Source of the DNA: Rhizobium sp. RM
GTDB taxonomy: Bacteria > Pseudomonadota > Alphaproteobacteria > Rhizobiales > Rhizobiaceae
Assembly: GCF_013390595.1 (NCBI RefSeq)
Contig: NZ_JACAWV010000002.1
Location: forward strand, 248,001-312,000
Direction of reading: 5' to 3'
DNA length: 64,000 nt
Position 1 is the stretch's first letter. Every line of letters begins with the position of its first letter. A program made the position numbers and the translations under genes. The notes under the pieces were generated by a model, which was not told where the DNA came from, made no database searches, and was given only the letters and a program-made list of their open reading frames with translations. Of this stretch, positions 38,966 through 47,600 are shown in pieces.

Positions 38966-39577
38966 ATGCTGATCTTTCGCTCTGCACGACCCGAAGACGA
39001 GGACGCCCTTTACGCCATCAGCCTGGCAACCGGTGATGCCGGCCAGGATGCGACGCAGCTTTACCGCGACGGGCGCATGGTCGGCCATATCTACGCGGTT
39101 CCCTATCTGCATCTGTGGCCGGACGCTGTCTTTGTCGCCGAGGATGACGAGGGTGTCTGCGGTTATATCGTCGGGGCGCTCGATACGGCGCTGCACGAAG
39201 AACGGCTGGAACAGGAGTGGTGGCCGCACCTGCGCGCGCTTTATCCCGATCCTGAAGGCGATCCGGAAAGCTGGAACGCCGATCAGCGCCGCGCCCACTA
39301 CATTCATCACCCGCGCCGCACGCCGACCTGGCTGACCGAGCCTTTTGCCGCGCACATCCACATGAACCTTCTGCCGCGCACGCAAGGCAAGGGCGGTGGC
39401 ACCCGGCTTTTGTCCCGCTGGCTCGACATGGCAAGACAAAATGGCGTCGGTGGCATCCATCTCGGTGCCAGCGAGCGCAACGAAACCGGCATGCGCTTCT
39501 GGGAAACCCGCGGTTTCAAGCGTCTCGAAAGCCACGAAACGCCCGGCACCGTCTGGTTTGGTATGGCGCTCGAATAG
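38966..39577 (+). CDS. GNAT family N-acetyltransferase
   Basis: 203 residues. Begins LIFRSARPEDEDALYAISLATGDAG, resembling the bacterial group similar to the C-terminal domain of O-GlcNAcase. Acetyl-CoA loop in RTQGKGGGTRLLSRWL (motif Q/RxxGxG/A, about 138-146) and the closing motif GMRFWETRGFKRLE. Substrate unknown. Monocistronic, convergent with the ornithine-cyclodeaminase family gene 24 bases away. Confidence 0.85.
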   Translation: MLIFRSARPEDEDALYAISLATGDAGQDATQLYRDGRMVGHIYAVPYLHLWPDAVFVAEDDEGVCGYIVGALDTALHEERLEQEWWPHLRALYPDPEGDPESWNADQRRAHYIHHPRRTPTWLTEPFAAHIHMNLLPRTQGKGGGTRLLSRWLDMARQNGVGGIHLGASERNETGMRFWETRGFKRLESHETPGTVWFGMALE

Positions 39578-39601
39578 CGCTTCTATTGGCCTGCGAGGAC
39601 G

Positions 39602-40525
39602 TTACGCCTTCCTGCGCAACAGCGCCGCAGCCACCGCGACATCCGTACCGGCAAGGCCGGTCGAGCAGAACAGCGTTATCTCGTCCGGTGACCGACGGCC
39701 GGTCTGCTGTCCCGCAACGATCTCTGCGAGATCCCTGATGCGTTGTTCGTCCGGCGTGCCGACAAGAAAAAACGGCGATGCGTAGGCGCGAATCTGGTCG
39801 GGCGAATCTGTTGCGATCAGGCTCGCCGCAGCGGCGACGTCTTTGCCCAGTTCGTGTGCATTGACGGTCTTCGGCCCAACCGTGTTGATATGGACGCCGG
39901 GTTTCAATGATCGCGCATGGATGACGGGTGTCTTGCTGCTGGTCGCGCAGATGACGATATCGGCGTCTGCGACTGCATCCTCGACCGTCTCCGCAGGCTG
40001 GATGTCGATATCCAGTTGACGCTGCATTTCTGTTGCGAAGGCATGTCTGTTCGCTTTGTCCCGGCTGAAAACGCGCACATGCGAAAGGCGTCGCACGGCC
40101 GCTGCCGCAGCAAGTTGGGTCCGCGCCTGAAGGCCGCTGCCGATGATGCCGACCGTTCTGGCATTTTCGGAGCTGAGGTGGCGAATGGCGACGCCACCGA
40201 TTGCACCGGTTCGGATCGCACCGAGCTTTTCTCCCAGAACGAGCCCTTCCAGCCGGGCTGTGTCGGCTGACCAGACGGCAACGATCTGCGAATGTTCGTT
40301 GCCGGCAAAGGTATCGTAGACGCGAAAACCCGCTATCGCATCATCCCCGACAAGGCCGCCAACGGTAAAGACAAGATCGCCTTTGCCGGGAAAGGCGACA
40401 TGGTGTCTGGGTGGGGCAACCAGTTCGCCGAGCGCTTTTTTTCGCATGGCGGCCTCAACCGCCTCTATCGCGATCGGCATGATGTCGCCGCCGCTCAGGT
40501 CCTGATCCGTCAATATCGTCGTCAT
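39602..40525 (-). CDS. Ornithine cyclodeaminase / mu-crystallin family protein
   Basis: 307 residues from ATG 40525 (AAAGGA site upstream). NAD(P)-binding Rossmann fold with GIIGSGLQARTQLAAA (about 120-135); substrate-site residues R and K in the N-terminal half (RVYDTFAG, GEKLGAIRTGAIGG). The family includes ornithine cyclodeaminase, delta1-pyrroline-2-carboxylate reductase and ketimine reductases; which one cannot be decided. Divergent from a TetR-type regulator that may control it. Confidence 0.82.
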   Translation of the reverse strand: MTTILTDQDLSGGDIMPIAIEAVEAAMRKKALGELVAPPRHHVAFPGKGDLVFTVGGLVGDDAIAGFRVYDTFAGNEHSQIVAVWSADTARLEGLVLGEKLGAIRTGAIGGVAIRHLSSENARTVGIIGSGLQARTQLAAAAAVRRLSHVRVFSRDKANRHAFATEMQRQLDIDIQPAETVEDAVADADIVICATSSKTPVIHARSLKPGVHINTVGPKTVNAHELGKDVAAAASLIATDSPDQIRAYASPFFLVGTPDEQRIRDLAEIVAGQQTGRRSPDEITLFCSTGLAGTDVAVAAALLRRKA

Positions 40526-40577
40526 GGCTGTCCTTTCGGTTGCCACATGCTGCAAGCTCAAGTGCAGTTTAGGTCAA

Positions 40578-40599
40578 GCGTCTCTCAAAAAAGAAACGC
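40578..40599. promoter_or_regulatory. Imperfect inverted repeat in the divergent OCD/TetR promoter region
   Basis: GCGTCTC (40578-40584) and GAAACGC (40593-40599), six of seven pairs, eight-base spacer, in the 194-base divergent gap. It could be the operator of the TetR-type protein. Confidence 0.3.
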
Positions 40600-40719
40600 A
40601 GGTGCGCAGTTTGGCCGTCATCCACAGGAACCTTGGCCTTGCCGCGCCTCGTGCGTTGTTCTTCCCTTCATGCTTTGTTAACCCGGTGGTTCAGCTTCCG
40701 GGAAGGACGGGTAGACACT

Positions 40720-41370
40720 ATGCTTGCGAGCGCCGCCGCAGAGATGATTTCGGACGTAAAACCGGAAAAGCGCATCAAGGATCGCGCCGCCACCGAGAAG
40801 GCCATCTTCAATGCCGCCAAGTCCATTCTGGCGGAAGAGGGCTTCCAGAATTTCGGCATCAATGCCATTGCGCGCCGGGCCGGTTGCGACAAGCAGCTCA
40901 TCTACCGCTATTTCCGGGGTCTTGAAGGCCTGATCGAAGCAATCGGTGAAGACCTCGGCTCATGGGTCAAGGATCGCATCCCTGAAGATACCGGCGGCAT
41001 GTTCCTGCTGACCTATGGCGACCTCATGGAGAAGCTGGCGCTTTATTTCATGGATGCGCTGCGCGCCGACCCGCTCGTCTGCAAGATCATCGCCTGGGAA
41101 GTGTCCGAAAACTCGCCGCAGGTGCGCCAGCTTTCCGAAGCGCGTGCAAAGTCTCTGGCGAAGTGGCTGGAGCGTATGCGCGGTTCGCTGGAGGCGCCCA
41201 AAGGCGTCGATACCGCAGCCGTCAACGCCGTGTTGTTTGCGGCGATCCAGCATCTCGTTATCTCCTCCGCCGCCAGCGGCCAGTTCGCTGGCGTCCCGCT
41301 CAAATCCGCCAAGGATTGGGAAAAGGTCGCAACCGCCGTCAAGAGGCTGGTGCGTGGCGTCTACGGCTGA
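40720..41370 (+). CDS. TetR family transcriptional regulator
   Basis: 216 residues from ATG 40720, behind GGAAGGA with a slightly long spacing. N-terminal helix-turn-helix at about 20-70 (AILAEEGFQNFGINAIARRAG then DKQLIYRYFRGLEGLI). C-terminal ligand domain of the TetR_C type. Ligand unknown; the divergent ornithine-cyclodeaminase family gene is the obvious target. Confidence 0.88.
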   Translation: MLASAAAEMISDVKPEKRIKDRAATEKAIFNAAKSILAEEGFQNFGINAIARRAGCDKQLIYRYFRGLEGLIEAIGEDLGSWVKDRIPEDTGGMFLLTYGDLMEKLALYFMDALRADPLVCKIIAWEVSENSPQVRQLSEARAKSLAKWLERMRGSLEAPKGVDTAAVNAVLFAAIQHLVISSAASGQFAGVPLKSAKDWEKVATAVKRLVRGVYG

Positions 41371-41600
41371 TAGCCGCAAGGCCTGATCTTCATATTCCCC
41401 CATCTGGCCGCTTGCGTCTTTCGCAGCGGTTTTTCTATGCGTGGCACCGATGTCTCTTGCGGGTGACGTCGGGGGTTATCCACATCCGCATCCCGTTTGT
41501 TAACCATGTTGGCAGCTTTTGTTTGCCTGGCGGCGGCTGCCGGTTCACTGTGTTAATAATTCGTTAACCATGCGCAATGACTGCGCAGAGGGAGCCGCAA

Positions 41601-41762
41601 GTGAGCCGCTGGATAGCTTTGAGCGTCATGATGACGTTTTTTGCCATGCTGCCGTTGGATATCGACGTGCCAGCGCTGAACCTATGCCTTATGGCGTTCG
41701 CGCGCTGGGCGGTGCTTGCTGGCATTCCCGAGACGTTTTTCGTACGGGAGCAGATGGCATGA
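41601..41762 (+). CDS. Small membrane protein, 53 residues
   Basis: GTG 41601 has a strong site, AGGGAG at 41589-41594, six bases upstream; an ATG at 41577 in frame has none. One or two hydrophobic segments (WIALSVMMTFFAMLPL and LCLMAFARWAVLAGI). The stop overlaps the next gene by ATGA (41759-41762), supporting real translation. No family recognised. Confidence 0.6.
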   Translation: MSRWIALSVMMTFFAMLPLDIDVPALNLCLMAFARWAVLAGIPETFFVREQMA

Positions 41763-42076
41763 AGTGGTTTCTTATCCTCTGGGCCGGTCCCGTCGCTCTG
41801 CTGGCCGGCTGGTACTGGCTTTCCTATTACGACATGAGTTTCGGCTTCTACATGCTGACCCGCCAGACGCATGATCTCGTCTTCCAGGTCTACGGCAACA
41901 TTCTCGGATTGCCGCCGGAAAGCCTGCCGCCGATGGTGGCACGCGCCATTGCTGTCGACAGCCTGATCGTGCTGGCAATCGTCGCCTTCCGCAAAAGAAA
42001 GAAAATCATCGCCTGGTGGCAGGGCCGTCAGTCTGTGGAGCGCGCCAGCGCCGAAAGCCTGTCCAGCGCACCCTGA
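41759..42076 (+). CDS. DUF6105-like small membrane protein
   Basis: 105 residues from ATG 41759 ([19 protein letters not shown]). One N-terminal helix, a region with [33 protein letters not shown], and a second helix ([16 protein letters not shown]). I associate it with the DUF6105 family of Rhizobiales; function unknown. Coupled to the preceding small gene by ATGA overlap. Its 3' end overlaps the convergent ruvX gene by 49 bases. Confidence 0.7.
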   Translation: MKWFLILWAGPVALLAGWYWLSYYDMSFGFYMLTRQTHDLVFQVYGNILGLPPESLPPMVARAIAVDSLIVLAIVAFRKRKKIIAWWQGRQSVERASAESLSSAP

Positions 42077-42507
42077 AGAATGAAGCTTGCCGCAGCCGAA
42101 TCGATGCGTTCGGCCCGCTTGGCGCGTGACACGTCCATTTCCAGAAGCGCCCGTTCCGCCGCAACCGTCGAAAGCCGCTCGTCCCAGTAGATGAAGGGCA
42201 GGGCGGTCTTGTCGCTCATCGAGCGAACGAAGGCACGCGTGGCCTGCACGCGCGGACCGGATGAGCCATCCATATTCATCGGCAGACCGATCACGAAGGC
42301 TGCGACCTTTTCTTTTTCGGCAAAGGACAGCAGCACCTCGGCATCCTGCGTGAATTTCACCCGCTTGATCACGGGGCGCGGCGTGGCAAAGCGCCGCGAC
42401 AGGTCGGACATGGCAAGGCCGATGGTTTTCGTGCCAAGGTCCAGTCCGGCAATGGCCTGTCCCGGCTGCAGAAAACCCGCAAGTTCTTCGATTGTCAGCG
42501 TTGCCAT
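42028..42507 (-). CDS. ruvX: Holliday junction resolvase-like RuvX (YqgF)
   Basis: RNase H-fold protein acting in 16S rRNA 5' processing and possibly junction resolution. 159 residues from ATG 42507 ([13 protein letters not shown]). Motifs [16 protein letters not shown] (about 19-34), [16 protein letters not shown], and [18 protein letters not shown], with catalytic acids in place. A longer start at 42567 is not supported by the family. Overlaps the convergent DUF6105-like gene at the 3' end. Confidence 0.92.
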   Translation of the reverse strand: MATLTIEELAGFLQPGQAIAGLDLGTKTIGLAMSDLSRRFATPRPVIKRVKFTQDAEVLLSFAEKEKVAAFVIGLPMNMDGSSGPRVQATRAFVRSMSDKTALPFIYWDERLSTVAAERALLEMDVSRAKRAERIDSAAASFILQGALDRLSALARSTD

Positions 42508-42517
42508 GCGTTTTCTC

Positions 42518-42820
42518 TTACCGCTTGCGAACAAATTCGGTGCGCAGCACCAGCCCTTTGACGGCATCGTGCTTGCAATCGATCTCTTCGGGATTATCTG
42601 TCAGTCGTATCGACTTGATAACCGTTCCCTGCTTCAGCGTCGTGTTTGCGCCCTTGACCTTCAGATCCTTGATAAGTGTAACAGAATCGCCATCGGCCAG
42701 GAGGTTTCCCGCCGCGTCATAGACTGCGTTTGCCTTTGCCGCTTCTGCTGCTATTTCAGAGGCCGGGCGCCATTCGCCGCTCGCTTCGTCATACACATAT
42801 TCGTCATCATCTGCGGCCAT
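42518..42820 (-). CDS. PhnA-like domain protein lacking the zinc ribbon cysteines
   Basis: 100 residues from ATG 42820. The C-terminal SH3-like PhnA domain is clear ([38 protein letters not shown]). The N-terminal part, [11 protein letters not shown], aligns by eye with the zinc ribbon of E. coli PhnA (YTYEDNGMYICPEC...) but has no cysteines. The family is not an alkylphosphonate enzyme despite its name; function is unknown. It ends 10 bases before ruvX. Confidence 0.8.
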   Translation of the reverse strand: MAADDDEYVYDEASGEWRPASEIAAEAAKANAVYDAAGNLLADGDSVTLIKDLKVKGANTTLKQGTVIKSIRLTDNPEEIDCKHDAVKGLVLRTEFVRKR

Positions 42821-43004
42821 GTTCGCAATCCAATTCAAAAGCATGTCGCGCAAAAATACGTCAGGCGGTTTTGCGATAACGACATGCGAAAGCAAGAAAT
42901 CTGCAAAGCGTTGTGGAACTGAAAATCTCTACGCCTTGCTGGGGTAACCGGTTATCCGGCCCGTCCTATGTCACAGTATACCGTTAATACAAAGGAGAAC
43001 TTCC

Positions 43005-43709
43005 ATGAAAGTCACCTGGCTCGGTCACGCCGCCTTCCGCATTGAAACCGCAAAGGCGAAAATCCTTGTCGACCCGTTCTTCACCGGAAATCCATCCTTT
43101 GCCGGGCTGGACGCCAAGGGCGCCGCTGGCGGTATCACCCACATTCTCCTGACCCACGGTCACGGCGACCACGTGGGTGACACGATCCAGCTTGCCAATG
43201 AAACAGGCGCAACGGTTCTCGCCAATGCAGACCTTGCTGCATGGCTCGGCTCCAAGGGCGTTTCGAAACTCGAAATGGGCAACACCGGCGGTACAGTACA
43301 TTTCGACGGATTTTCCGCGACCTTCACCAACGCGCTTCATTCCTCGGCGCAGATCACCGAAGACGGCGTTTCCCATTCGCTCGGCAATGCCAACGGCCTG
43401 ATGCTGCACTTCGAAGACGGCCCGACGGTCTACCACATGGGCGACACCGATATCTTCTCCGACATGAAGCTTATCAACGAACTGCATGCGCCAGACATCG
43501 GCCTCGTGCCGATCGGCGACCGCTTCACGATGGGTGGCGCGGTGGCTGCTCTGGCCTGCCAGCGCTTCTTCAAGTTCGAGCATGCCATCCCCTGCCACTA
43601 CGGTTCGTTCCCGATCATCGATCAGACGCCGGAGAAGTTCGTGGATGGTATGGACGGCGAGCAGACCCGCGTTCACACCCCCAAGCCAGGCGAGACCCTG
43701 TCCTTCTGA
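43005..43709 (+). CDS. UPF0173 metal-dependent hydrolase
   Basis: 234 residues, metallo-beta-lactamase fold. HGHGDH at 51-56 is the metal site; [14 protein letters not shown] is the UPF0173 (YtkL-like) start, and [16 protein letters not shown] the end of the fold. Substrate unknown. AAGGAGA lies upstream of the ATG. Followed by a long palindrome. Confidence 0.88.
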   Translation: MKVTWLGHAAFRIETAKAKILVDPFFTGNPSFAGLDAKGAAGGITHILLTHGHGDHVGDTIQLANETGATVLANADLAAWLGSKGVSKLEMGNTGGTVHFDGFSATFTNALHSSAQITEDGVSHSLGNANGLMLHFEDGPTVYHMGDTDIFSDMKLINELHAPDIGLVPIGDRFTMGGAVAALACQRFFKFEHAIPCHYGSFPIIDQTPEKFVDGMDGEQTRVHTPKPGETLSF

Positions 43710-43721
43710 TATCGCGTTTTT

Positions 43722-43770
43722 AAGCATGTCGGCACCGTAAAACCGCGTCAGAGTTTTACCCGACATGCTT
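43722..43770. repeat. Rhizobial-type intergenic palindrome / possible terminator
   Basis: AAGCATGTCGG (43722-43732), bulge CACC, GTAAAAC (43737-43743), loop of nine, GTTTTAC (43753-43759), CCGACATGCTT (43760-43770): 18 base pairs. The pattern GCATGTC...AAAACCG...TTTT...GACATGC resembles the abundant intergenic palindromes of Rhizobium and Agrobacterium genomes. Between the UPF0173 gene and gatC. Confidence 0.6.
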
Positions 43771-43836
43771 TCTACCGTTGCGAACGGCGGACATGCTGAT
43801 TATAGCGGGTAGGAAAATTCCTACCGGAGTAGAACC

Positions 43837-44124
43837 ATGTCCGTCGATCTCGCCACCGTGAAGCGCGTTGCGCGCCTTGCCCGTATTGCCGTCAACGAAG
43901 AAGAGGCTGAGAAGATGCTCGGCCAGTTGAATGGTATTCTCGGTTTCGTGGAGCAGCTTTCGGAAGTGAATGTCGACGGCGTCGAGCCGATGACCTCCGT
44001 CACCCCGGTGGAAATGAAGAAACGCGCCGACGCTGTGACCGATGGCGACAAGGCCGACGATATCGTTGCCAATGCGCCCGCGACTGACCGGAACTTCTTT
44101 ATGGTTCCGAAAGTGGTCGAATAA
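43837..44124 (+). CDS. gatC: Asp-tRNA(Asn)/Glu-tRNA(Gln) amidotransferase subunit C
   Basis: Small subunit that braces GatA on GatB. 95 residues, normal length; [41 protein letters not shown] and the tail [17 protein letters not shown] are typical. GGAG upstream of ATG. gatA follows after 57 bases. Confidence 0.96.
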   Translation: MSVDLATVKRVARLARIAVNEEEAEKMLGQLNGILGFVEQLSEVNVDGVEPMTSVTPVEMKKRADAVTDGDKADDIVANAPATDRNFFMVPKVVE

Positions 44125-44181
44125 ACCGACCGCCGTTCCTTCGCCCGATTTTTCCGAGATTTTCGAAAGCCGTTGCCGACC

Positions 44182-45663
44182 ATGACCGAACTGACGAGCC
44201 TTACCATCGCTGAAGCCCGCGAGAAGCTGAAGGCGAAAGAGTTTTCCGCCCTTGAGTTGACGGACGCCTATCTGAAGGCCATCGATGCCGCCAACGGCGC
44301 GCTGAATGCCTATGTCGCGCTGACGCCGGAAAAGGCCCGCGAAATGGCAAAGGCGTCGGACGAGCGCATCGCTGCCGGCAAGTCCGGTGACCTCGAAGGT
44401 ATTCCGCTCGGCGTCAAGGACCTGTTTGCGACCCGCGACGTCCACACCCAGGCCTGCTCGCACATTCTCGATGGCTTCAAGCCGAAATACGAATCCACCG
44501 TGACCCAGAACCTCTGGGATCAGGGCGCGGTCATGCTCGGCAAACTCAACATGGACGAGTTCGCCATGGGCTCTTCCAACGAAAGCTCCTGGTATGGCCC
44601 GGCCATCAACCCGTGGCGCGCCAACGGCTCCGAGCAGAAGCTCGTGCCGGGCGGTTCTTCGGGTGGTTCGGCCGCTGCCGTTGCCGCGCATCTGTGCGCC
44701 GGCGCGACCGCAACCGATACTGGCGGCTCGATCCGCCAGCCAGCCGCTTTCACCGGCACCGTCGGCATCAAGCCGACCTACGGCCGCTGCTCGCGCTTCG
44801 GCATCGTCGCTTACGCCTCCTCGCTCGATCAGGCCGGCCCGATCGCCCGTGACGTGCGTGACGCTGCGATCCTGTTGAAGTCGATGGCAAGCGTTGATTC
44901 CAAGGACGCGACCTCCGTCAATCTGCCCGTTCCTGATTATGAAAAGGCTATCGGTCAGTCGCTCAAGGGTCTGAAGATCGGCATTCCCAAGGAATACCGC
45001 GTCGATGGCATGCCGGAAGAAATCGAAAAGCTCTGGGCGCAGGGCGTTCAGTGGCTGAAGGATGCGGGCGCTGAAGTCGTCGATATTTCCCTGCCGCACA
45101 CCAAATACGCGCTGCCGGCCTATTACATCGTGGCACCGGCTGAAGCCTCGTCCAACCTTGCCCGTTACGACGGCGTTCGCTACGGCCTGCGCGTCGATGG
45201 CAAGGACATTGCCGATATGTATGAAAAGAGCCGCGCTGCCGGCTTCGGCAAGGAAGTTCAGCGCCGTATCATGGTTGGCACCTACGTGCTGTCGGCCGGT
45301 TATTACGATGCCTATTACCTCAAGGCGCAGAAGGTTCGCACCCTTATCAAGCGCGACTTCGAAGATGCGTTCCACGCTGGCGTTGATGCGATTCTCGCAC
45401 CGATCACGCCATCATCCGCATTTGCTGTCGGCGATGAGGAACTCGCATCCGATCCGGTCAAGATGTACCTGCAGGACGTCTTCACCATCACCGTCAACAT
45501 GGCCGGCCTTCCGGGCCTGTCGGTCCCGGCCGGTCTCGACGGCAAGGGTCTGCCGCTTGGCCTGCAGTTGATCGGCAAGCCGTTCGAAGAAGAAACCCTG
45601 TTCAAGACGGCGCACGCCATCGAACAGGCCGCAGGCAAGTTCACGCCCGCCAAGTGGTGGTAA
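44182..45663 (+). CDS. gatA: Asp-tRNA(Asn)/Glu-tRNA(Gln) amidotransferase subunit A
   Basis: Glutaminase subunit that supplies ammonia for converting Glu-tRNA(Gln) and Asp-tRNA(Asn). 493 residues from ATG 44182 (TTG 44173 is in frame but weaker). Amidase-signature triad K79, S159 (in [10 protein letters not shown]) and S183 ([10 protein letters not shown]). Ends before a strong terminator. gatB is about 2 kb further on, not in the same operon. Confidence 0.97.
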   Translation: MTELTSLTIAEAREKLKAKEFSALELTDAYLKAIDAANGALNAYVALTPEKAREMAKASDERIAAGKSGDLEGIPLGVKDLFATRDVHTQACSHILDGFKPKYESTVTQNLWDQGAVMLGKLNMDEFAMGSSNESSWYGPAINPWRANGSEQKLVPGGSSGGSAAAVAAHLCAGATATDTGGSIRQPAAFTGTVGIKPTYGRCSRFGIVAYASSLDQAGPIARDVRDAAILLKSMASVDSKDATSVNLPVPDYEKAIGQSLKGLKIGIPKEYRVDGMPEEIEKLWAQGVQWLKDAGAEVVDISLPHTKYALPAYYIVAPAEASSNLARYDGVRYGLRVDGKDIADMYEKSRAAGFGKEVQRRIMVGTYVLSAGYYDAYYLKAQKVRTLIKRDFEDAFHAGVDAILAPITPSSAFAVGDEELASDPVKMYLQDVFTITVNMAGLPGLSVPAGLDGKGLPLGLQLIGKPFEEETLFKTAHAIEQAAGKFTPAKWW

Positions 45664-45692
45664 GTTTTACCAGACATCTATTCTGATGTGTT

Positions 45693-45731
45693 CGCCGGGC
45701 TGCAGTCGCTGCAGCCCGGCGATTTCTTTTT
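45693..45731 (+). terminator. Intrinsic terminator of gatCA
   Basis: CGCCGGGCTGCAG (45693-45705), loop TCG, CTGCAGCCCGGCG (45709-45721), thirteen perfect pairs, followed by ATTTCTTTTT. Confidence 0.93.
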
Positions 45732-45987
45732 ATCGGTTGTCCAGTTCGCCTCGAACGAGAACGAGCCCACGCGTGGTGATGCGATAAGGTCTGCCGCCTG
45801 AAGAGGCGATCGCCTTCTTGCGCTTCAGTTTGCGAAAGGTTTCGAGGTCGAGGCCACTGAAAATCCAGCCGTCGCGTGTATAGAGCGAAAGCTTTTCAAC
45901 TTTGCGATTGATGTCACGAACGAGTTCGATGCTGCCGCCTTGTGCGAGCAGGTGAAGGATGCGCTGTTCGGCGCGGGAAATGTCCAT
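45730..45987 (-). CDS. YjhX/TopAI family toxin-like protein (UPF0386)
   Basis: 85 residues from ATG 45987 (MDISRAEQRILHLLAQGG). Aligns by eye over its length with E. coli YjhX (TopAI): ISRAEQRILHLLAQGG, YTRDGWIFSGLDLETF, RKLKRKKAI, GRPYRITTRGL and final DNR. TopAI binds and inhibits topoisomerase I in E. coli, with the acetyltransferase-like YjhQ as antitoxin. Here the gene is single on its strand; a GNAT gene lies divergent at 46315. A hairpin-bearing 327-base gap precedes it. Whether it is toxic is unknown. Confidence 0.85.
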   Translation of the reverse strand: MDISRAEQRILHLLAQGGSIELVRDINRKVEKLSLYTRDGWIFSGLDLETFRKLKRKKAIASSGGRPYRITTRGLVLVRGELDNR

Positions 45988-46314
45988 TTTCGGAAATCCG
46001 GTCGGCGTCTTTTGGACGCGTGAAAACAAATCCGGGTGCCACAGGCATCCGGCTCGGTTTCATTTTGGCCCGGCGCGCAAGAGACTTGCGGGCAGGGCCT
46101 TTACCGGGACTCCGATTGAGCGAACATAAAAGCTCCTTGTTTGCGCCTTCTGGTTAAACCGCGAGATGAACGCGGTCAAGTCTGGCACAATTTCCATCCT
46201 GCGCTGCGTCTCTACTCTGTCGAAGGATCATTTCAGGCGATATTGCGTCTCAAGGTTGCGCTGGCCGAATCGTTCGGCCAATGCTTTACTTCGGTGGACA
46301 ATGGAGGGCGCGGA
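45988..46314. promoter_or_regulatory. Divergent region between yjhX-like gene and GNAT gene
   Basis: 327 bases without a supported gene. A hairpin CCGGGTGCC (46032-46040), loop ACA, GGCATCCGG (46044-46052), nine pairs with one G-T, lies 45-65 bases before the yjhX-like start on the minus strand, in its leader. E. coli topAI has a regulatory leader; no leader peptide could be confirmed here. Confidence 0.4.
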
Positions 46315-46824
46315 TTGATCGTCATTCGCAATGCGCGTGAGGAAGAGGCGGCAGTGCTGGCGGAAATCGGCTTGCGCGCCTGGCAGCAGGCAACTGCCGC
46401 TATCGGCATCACGACCGCGCTGTATGAAAACGCCAGCAGCGCTTTTGCCAATTTCACCGGTTCGTCCTGGTTGAGCATCATCGTTGCCGAGACCGGCGGG
46501 GTCGTTGCGGGCTGGGCATCGCGTGAACGCTTTGACGATACGATCAGCGATTTCTGGATCGATCCCGATTTTCAGCGCCGCGGCATTGGCAGCCTGTTGC
46601 TGGGCGAGATTGAGAAACAGATCGCCGAGAAGGGGTTTGAAAGCGCACGGCTTGAGACCCATGCGCAGAATGAACCGGCCGTCGCCTTCTTCCGTCACCA
46701 CGGTTACAGCATCAGCTGGCTTTCGGTGTCCTATGCGCCCAAGCTTGATCGCGACGTACAATCGGTCGGCCTGCACAAGCAGTTTGTCGAGATCGAAAGC
46801 GGTACCTATGGGCCGGGCTTCTGA
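46315..46824 (+). CDS. GNAT family N-acetyltransferase
   Basis: 169 residues from TTG 46315, chosen because GGAGGG at 46303-46308 has ideal spacing and the family start IVIRNAREEEAAVL follows; the longer frame to 46141 is not family-like. Acetyl-CoA motif DFQRRGIGSLLL (about 86-97) and AVAFFRHHGY are seen. It faces the YjhX-like gene; E. coli YjhQ, antitoxin of YjhX, is also a GNAT protein, but adjacency is the only link. Confidence 0.8.
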   Translation: MIVIRNAREEEAAVLAEIGLRAWQQATAAIGITTALYENASSAFANFTGSSWLSIIVAETGGVVAGWASRERFDDTISDFWIDPDFQRRGIGSLLLGEIEKQIAEKGFESARLETHAQNEPAVAFFRHHGYSISWLSVSYAPKLDRDVQSVGLHKQFVEIESGTYGPGF

Positions 46825-46840
46825 GGAGATGGCTCCAGGG

Positions 46841-47416
46841 TCATTTTGCCGGGGTGGTTATCTCATAGGTGCATTTGAAGGAACTGGCGGCGATGCGGTA
46901 GGTGTCCTTCTCGTCCGAAGGAACCTGAACGATCGCATCTCCCGGCTTGGCAACCATCGTCTCACCCCATGGGGCGGTGAAGTTGAAGGCGCCGATCTTG
47001 TCGCTGACGATGAAATAGGTCATGTCACCGCCCAGTGGCCTGAAGGTGCGGTAGCCTTTTTCATCCGGTTGAGACAGGGGTTCGCCGTAACGCTGCGGAA
47101 ATTTGGCGGCTTTGACGAGAATTTCCTCGTTACCGGTTTCCGGGCAGCGGTTGCGAACCACCCAGTCGCCATTTTCAGCCGGCTTTGAACGCGTCTCCAC
47201 GCCTTCACCCTTGATCGTCGTGATGATGATTTCACCGGCAAGCGCAGGACGGGCGTCGACTTCCCGTGTCTTGCGGGCAATTCCGGTCTCGTGGCGGGCT
47301 TTTGCCTCGCTCATCAGCGCGACCTGGTCCTTTACCGGTACGCCATCGGCCGCAGCGCAAAAGGCGGGAAAAGCCGCCGCCAGAAGCAGGCCGCGAAACA
47401 GGGGAAGCGTTGTCAT
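46841..47416 (-). CDS. Exported protein of unknown function
   Basis: 191 residues with a signal peptide (residues 1-22, LLLAAAFPAFCAAA). Mature part has two cysteines (NRCPETG and FKCTYE), no repeats, and a PGDAIVQVP loop. AGAGGA upstream of ATG 47416. I recognise no family; probably periplasmic. Convergent with the GNAT gene. Confidence 0.65.
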   Translation of the reverse strand: MTTLPLFRGLLLAAAFPAFCAAADGVPVKDQVALMSEAKARHETGIARKTREVDARPALAGEIIITTIKGEGVETRSKPAENGDWVVRNRCPETGNEEILVKAAKFPQRYGEPLSQPDEKGYRTFRPLGGDMTYFIVSDKIGAFNFTAPWGETMVAKPGDAIVQVPSDEKDTYRIAASSFKCTYEITTPAK

Positions 47417-47600
47417 GTCAGTCCTCTTGGAACAGGCCGGATTTTGATATCGAGGGGTTTGGCGGAGTTTGAGGGAGGCTATTCAATCCCTATCGTCATG
47501 GCAATAAGCCGTGCACCTTTATGCATACCGTGAGAAGCCTTGCGTATGCGGCCTATTTGTTTTACCCCACGCACAGAAAAACGTATTCCGTGAGCTTCAG

